Source: Thozetella sp. PMI_491
Lineage: Eukaryota > Ascomycota > Sordariomycetes > Chaetosphaeriales > Chaetosphaeriaceae
Length of the DNA stretch: 64,000 nucleotides
Assembly: GCA_021432635.1 (NCBI GenBank)
Contig: MU270086.1
Location: 279,834 to 343,833, forward strand
Direction of reading: 5' to 3'
The stretch's first letter is position 1; each line of letters begins with the position of its first letter. A model generated the notes under the pieces. It was not told the DNA's origin, did not search any database, and saw only the letters and a list, made by a program, of their open reading frames with translations. This document shows, one piece after another, positions 57,939 through 64,000 of the stretch. The position numbers and the translations under genes are program-made.

Positions 57939-60900
57939 GGCAGGCTGCTTGTCGCGTCACCTTGCCCCAGCGAAGGTGCCATGAAAGGAGTATGCGCGTC
58001 CGAGAGAGGGGACATTGTGCACCAGTCAGTATCAATATATAAGGGGCTACGGTCTTTTGTTTATTTACCGCTTTCAGGGGTAGCGGTCCAACCACCCTAA
58101 AGGCTGTAGCACAAATGATTCGGCCGGCAAAGCTCTTCCCCTTACAGGAGTTCGTCAAGACCTCGAGGGCGGCCGGCCAGTGCCGAACGAGAGAGCCCAG
58201 TTGCCGCGGGCACAGTCTAAACCTACCCGACCATTGTCCTCCATCGCTTGGCGGCCAGCCGAGGTTGTACGAAAATAGGGCAATGCACCATGCTGTTGCA
58301 CGGCGTCGCGCGGGCTGGCGGGGGAAGGATAGGTGGTGCAAACACGTCAACCCCTCCTCACCCCCGCGCTCTAGATGGCTGATTACCGCAGCCTAAGATA
58401 CAAGCAGAGACATTTCACTCGTTGCGAGGGCATACGTATCTCGTGGCAATTGGGCGGGCGATCGTGGTGGGGTGGGAAACGGAAGGTGGGCAATGCCCGG
58501 AGCTACGCAGTTGCTTGCGGATGGCCTTGCTACATGCAGAACGACCCAGTCACGGCGTCTCAGGTACCGTTCTCGGTCTGACGAGAGGACTGCAAACGAC
58601 ATGCCATCTTTTGAAAGGCTCGAATCAAGCTGCATGTCAGCCTCCGTCCAGCTTATGCGATGCAAATCAAAGCCCGTGGCACACCATCTGCTGCAGGATC
58701 CGGGCCTATGCATCGAGAGAGGGCAAGGAACGTGCATTTTATTGGTGACCAGACGCTTCTGATTGCTCAATGGGCACGCCTTGCAGAAGCATGGGATCCT
58801 TTTTTTTTTCTTTTTTTCGGACAGACAAGTGTGGAGGAGGTGCAGATAGTGGCGAGCCTGTAGAAGGGTCTAGGGATAGACGTTTGCACCAAACATGTTA
58901 AGCCCCTCGTCCGCCCAAGGATGAGGGAAAGGGGCGGTGGAGGGACGGGAAGCTCTTTTTGCTACCCATTTCCTAAGCCAACTAATTGGCGCAGAAATTC
59001 TAGGCAGCGGTCGTCCGGATCCCGGGTGCCAGCACCACAACACCTCCTTTCCTGGTGTGGAGATGCCGGCCCCTGAGGACAGCGCAAGCCATGGATAGTT
59101 CTAGCAGATGCCGCGACTCGCCGTGCTCAGATCCGCCCTGAACGCCGCCCCCTTTTGACAGAACAATAGCGACTGCATTGTAGGCAAGCTAGATAACCAC
59201 CGCGACCACCGGCTGTGTCACTAGGCTTTCCTTTGTTCTAGGCCGCCTTGTTGCCGATTGGGGGGGTGGAGGGGGGAAGGGGATTACGGCGCAGTGACGT
59301 TATGCCGATCGGTTGTGGCCGGCACGGGTGGGATGTCCTCTCTCATTCTTTCATCGCAAAACCTAGCCGGCGGTAAGTGCCGTCATACCGAACCTATGTA
59401 CAGTACCAAGTCAAAGTAAGTATACCAGAAATATCTAGCCTGCCAAGACACCTCGGCCAACTCGTGGCTCTGTAAGGTAGCGTAACATGCCAAGAGCTAG
59501 CAGTTCGGCAGGAAGATAGCCGATGGTCTGCTCGGGAGCGAAAAGCCATATGCAAGGTACAGAGCGCCGCCGTCCACAAGCACTCGCGCCTCATTGGCCG
59601 GCCCAAATCTGCTCAACGAAAGGCCGAGGCGGGAGGGGGCGAACTGGGTGAGCAGAGAGAGAAAAAAACTCAAACGGCCGCCGAGGCTCAAGCAGCCGTC
59701 ATCACTGCGAATCGCGAAGCAGCACCGCCCTCCACCACGGCGAGCTAATGCAAGGGACGGAAAGCACAACCTGCTGCTCACCCACTCTACAGTGCCACTT
59801 GGCAGTCGAGACCGTCGCTCGCGTCGGCAGAACGGCCACAAGCCAACGACAGCAGGAGGGGAGACCACCCCACCAACTCTGGCTGCAGAGCAACGCCTTA
59901 TAGAGTGAGTGAGTGTCACTACAGGGCAAAGTGTGGTGGGGGGACACGGGACTGACATCCCGCGCACCGGCACCTGCACACTACAGCGTCGTTGGTTCCT
60001 CGGAAGGAGGTCGGGAGCTTACCAGCGCGGGAAACGCCGCCTCGGGTTCTTTTTGGTACAGCAGTATCAATTACGTCGAACCGTAATGACACAGGCCGGC
60101 ATCCCAGGTCGGCCGCTGAACCCCCGATCTCGGCCTAGAGAGCGGTTCGTATCTACCTGGCGCAAAAAAAATAGCCGGCGAACCCCCCCTCCCACAGGTA
60201 CTGTATTGTACATATTCTGGAGTTAGATATCTGCCTGCAGAACCCACTATATACCTCCAGAGGGCGCTCGACCGACCTTAGGTGCGCCGGCATATTCAGC
60301 TCGCGGCAGGAAGCTTCACATGCTGGCGTAAAGGTCCCTTGCGCCTGGAGGGTGGTCGGGATGCTGCAGGAATAACCCCGGCTAAGCCTCGCAGCAGCCC
60401 CAGGGCCAGGTCAGCGTGCAGTCTAAAAAATACACGGCAGGCGGGATGGGTGGCTCCATTCATTGCCTGCCACCTACTTCATCCCGACCGCCACAGAACC
60501 GGGTGCCCGCCGATGCGCTGTAATCAGAGCTTGCTTGGGCGCTGGGCTGTCTGCTGATGGCGTCTTGCAAACTCTGCACCCACCCGCCGAGTCATTGGCT
60601 CGCCTTTCTCCGCCTATCCCCCCCCTCCAGCCACGAAAAATGGGCGAAGGCGGTCGCAGGCCGCCAGACGCTCCGGTTGCATACTCAGCGCCTCATGCGT
60701 GGCCAGGATAGATGCTGCTTTCTTACGCGTCCTAGCAGTTCTGGGGTGAGCTCGCATTGGGGCCCTAGGCTCCGGCTCATCGAGGCCGGGCGCACTGGAG
60801 CTATGGGGTTTGCTCTTGATGCCGTGCAAGTACGGGAGACGAACTGTCGTACCGTACCCAGGTTGGTAGCAGAGAACGCTCCAACCAACGAACAATTGGT

Positions 60901-63900
60901 GCAAGTCCGGTAAACCCACGCGGATACAGCATGTCGCAACGGGCTGGCTCAAGTTTCAGATCCCTTGTCGCGTACGAGGAAGCAAGACGGCTCAGTACGC
61001 CCGCCCAACTTCCTCTAGCCGTGGACAAAGTCACCAGAGCTGGAATATGGTTGAGCAGCCCCCTCATCCTTGTTGATGTCCAAAATAGGCGTAGAGACCA
61101 GCCGGCTATGCACCAACGTGATGCCGTACGACTGCTGCGTGGCCATCGCTCCTGGCGGAGCCGAGATCAATTGCCAGCCGAGCCGGACTCGCTCAACGAA
61201 GTGTTTGTTGGTGGATGAGGCGGATGCATCATGAGTCCCGCAGTTTTGCAACAGGACATGCTCACTCCCAACAGCATCTCTGTAATTTCTTGCCTCTCCG
61301 GCGCTTGCGTGATCGCTCGGCGAGCCTCGCAGGCCCGGGTTGCGCGTTCGCCGTCCACGCCCATCCCAGCGAATGAGTTTGCCGGTCAGCCGATCCGTGC
61401 AGGAGATCGACTCTGGATTCCGGGGAGCCAGATGTACGAAGTATATATTTAAGGCGGGGGACGGCAGCAGCAACGTCACACAATGGTCCCCGGTCGAGGA
61501 CGAGATATATTGATTCCAGGGTCCTCCTCGCCGCGTCTGTCCCGGCTATACCCTCAGGGATCCCGATTGGTGAGAAGCTCGGCCAGCATATTGGGCGTTC
61601 GTTGCCATGGCGCTGGTCTCCACTCAACTCTCGGAGCCGTGCCGACGCGATAAATGATCGTGGACGGGAGAGCACGAGAAGCTCATATGAACCGGGAAAG
61701 ATGGAGGGGCGGGACACAACGGCCGCCCGGCTCCCCCGCCAAACCCGGCTGTCTGGCGGTAGTAGCGCTCCTCGGGATACCGTCTGCCTGTCAGGCTTAC
61801 CGAGTGCGGGAGACAGAGGGGGAGGAAGGCATGGTGATGGTTGAGCAGTTGTTCGGCTGGCATGGGGATCGTGAAGGCCGAGCAAAAAATAGCCTAGCAA
61901 GACTGACTGCATCTCGGCTTGCCTGGGTGGTATCACTGCTGGGCTGAACATGCTGGACAGAGGCCTTCTAAGCGGAACGGAATGTTCCTGCAGCGATGCC
62001 TGCCACTGCATTGCCCTCTCTATCCCTCAAGTGTCACGACGTCTTTGGCAATATGACGGTGGGGAGGCCAAGGGGGAAGCGATTCGGCACTGGTAAAGAA
62101 TCGAATGCCTGACTCGCAGTGGATTCTTGACATGCTAGCCAAGCCGCCGGCGTCCAGCATCACGTCTCGCCACGCGAGGCGAGGCCCCCTCAATAGTACA
62201 AGTTCACACGGCAAGTCGCGCACAGATTAGGGAAGCTGCCTGTGCGGAGAGGGCTTTTACGACCGGGTGAGCCCAACTCTGGGATGGCATCGGACCGCAC
62301 CGCTATTTTCCCACTTGCCACGTTTTCGGCCGATCTCGCTGGGCTCGCTGGAGCACGCGTAGCCCCTGCCGCCTTGGCCTGGGCTGTACTGGGTGCTGTA
62401 GCCTGCCTTGGATGAGATGTCCTCGGCTTTAGGACCTACTGACCCTGTGCCAGCGTGCCAGACACAATGTGCTCTAGAGTCACAGCCCACCCAGCTCCGT
62501 TCGTACCTTGCCTTAGCTTTCCTTGCTTGCTTAGGCAGGTGCTCGGCCAAGGTGCATTAGTCAAGCATGTTGAGACATAGACACAGTACAAAGGAGAATG
62601 TATGTACTGTATGCTGGAGACAGACACTCCACTGGGGCACTGGGGCTTTGGTGTCTCTGGGCCCTAGGCCCAGAGAGATGGTTCTAGAACCAAGCGCGGG
62701 GCTCTGTGTGGCGCTACACTCCGAACATAGCCTCGAGGAAGCAGCACCTGGCTGTTCGCTCGTGTGGCTGGCGACCACGGGTAGTCAAGCCAGCTTGCAT
62801 CTACAGAGTCGATGTCAAGGGAGAAAGCCCCCCAAAAGCCACCAAAGTGATGGGAAAGGAAAGACAAGGTATCTCTAGATGACCTGCCCTGGATTAAAGG
62901 GGAAAAGGGGGTAAGGGAAGGATACCGGACACGTGAACACATGGTCAAGAATCGCACATGCTCCTTCCAGTGAGAGTACCGACGTACGGGAGCCGAGGAG
63001 AGAAGGGGGGGAGGGGCGGGAATTTCCCGCCAACAGGTGTTTGTGAGGGCGGCTCCCCGCGCGTCTCTCTTCTGCCTTGGCGAGGAGAACACCCACTTCT
63101 AGTGGCGGGGTTGTTGCTCCTCGCCTACGTAGCAGAAATCCTCAGGCGGTTAGCTCATGACGTGGTGCTGGAGGATTCGATAGAGCAGTGAATCGGGGGC
63201 ACTTCGCCCCAGCACTCCAATGCCCGAGGCCTTCGAGGCGGTGGGACGCCATTCTTTACCGGCCTGCATCGGTCCCATACGGGCGGCGACAAGTTGAAGT
63301 GCGGCTCCTGATATTGCGGCCAGTGGCGCGCATCAGGGTGGTTGGGCTTAGTATCTTCTGAAATCTAGCAGGCTCGTGAGACAGGGAATGAAAATCGCTG
63401 GCCGGGAAGGGAGGGAGGCTGGTCGAGGCCCAAAGTAAACGGAGGAAGTAGAAACGAAAACAAAAAAAAACAAGAAAAAAAAACAAGAGCCTGGCTCGCC
63501 TGAGTCTAGTGGGCTAGATGAACATACGGTAGTACTGTACAGTACAGCCCCGCTGGAGACTCCTCATCGCTTACGGGGAAGGGGCCGGGGAAGCTACCAT
63601 GGGATTCCCACCGGATTCTCCCTCCTGCACATACTGTAAGCCGCGAAGCTGCACCCAATTCCTTTGGTCCCATCAAGCCAGATATCCAATGAAGCCTACA
63701 GTGTTTACATAGCTACCGCACCTGCTTCATGACACTGGGCTGGAGGCTACAGCACCTGCATCTTCCCCTCTCTGCAGGCAGAGCGCTCAGCAAACGTCAC
63801 TCAACAAAAACAAGGGGGGCACGGTGGGCAAGCTGCTGTGATTCGGGATCTCGGCGTCGCCCGTTTGTCGTGAGAGGGGAAGAGGGAACGGAGTCGTACG

Positions 63901-64000
63901 GAGTCATATGGAGTCGGTAGCACTGGTTCCTTGGTAGCTTAGCAGCTTGGGCCACCAGCGGGAGTGGATCTAGGTGAGAATTCTTGAAGCCCCACTGTCT
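57939..64000. other. 6 kb right arm with no supportable gene
   Basis: The stretch after the dehydratase has only overlapping, low-complexity open frames (longest about 250 codons on the minus strand at 61262-62011, Arg/Pro/Ser-rich). It holds homopolymer-like tracts (T at 58800-58816, A/AC at 63462-63484) and several copies of TACTGTA/TACAGTA (59399, 60199, 62605, 63533, 63538, 63632). No RNA gene or mobile-element motif was recognised. Composition resembles the left arm. Confidence 0.5.

Noticed and set aside
61262-62011. 249-codon minus-strand frame
   Set aside because: Long but low in hydrophobic patterning, with overlapping frames on the other strand and no motif; most likely chance.

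Overview
The window looks like nuclear DNA of a filamentous ascomycete (Pezizomycotina, most probably Sordariomycetes). The evidence is GC-rich coding sequence with a marked C/G bias at third codon positions, many short introns (about 50-150 bases) with GT...CTAAC/CTAAT...YAG signals, and fungal-only families: a Vps4-associated Vfa1 protein, a fungal rhodopsin-domain membrane protein, a yapsin-like aspartic protease and a small-OPT transporter. All gene models below were assembled by hand by joining reading frames across splice sites. Every model closes to a whole number of codons.

Layout. Bases 1-15.3 kb hold no gene I can support, only homopolymer runs, pyrimidine-rich tracts and small repeats. 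Next come a C2H2 zinc-finger protein (+, 15.3-17.5 kb) and the Yvh1 dual-specificity phosphatase (+, 20.6-21.9 kb), then another gene-poor stretch. From 27.7 to 36.4 kb four genes lie on the minus strand: VFA1, RTT106, a secreted aspartic protease and a rhodopsin-domain integral membrane protein. After a lower-GC gap come an OPT transporter (+), a PhoD alkaline phosphatase (+), a short-chain dehydrogenase (+), an intracellular GH43 beta-xylosidase (+), a polynucleotide kinase/3'-phosphatase (-), the 3' end of a frameshifted sugar transporter (pseudogene, +) and an IlvD/Edd-type dehydratase (+, to 57.9 kb). The last 6 kb again hold nothing supportable.

How the genes relate. Yvh1, Vfa1, Rtt106 and the DNA-end-processing kinase/phosphatase are conserved housekeeping functions: ribosome assembly, endosomal sorting, chromatin assembly and DNA repair. 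The stretch from 40.8 to 57.9 kb has a nutrient-acquisition flavour: peptide uptake, phosphate scavenging, xylo-oligosaccharide hydrolysis, a sugar-transporter relic, an SDR, and a dehydratase of the family that includes pentonate dehydratases. This may be a partly decayed pentose-use neighbourhood, but that is inference.

I found no wholly new system. The most notable points are a PCNA-binding (PIP-box) motif in the repair enzyme whose key glutamine is made at an exon junction, several unusual or ambiguous introns, the fossil transporter beside the xylosidase and dehydratase, and the long gene-free flanks, which include a 35-base G run. No tRNA, rRNA, CRISPR array or intact transposon was recognised.
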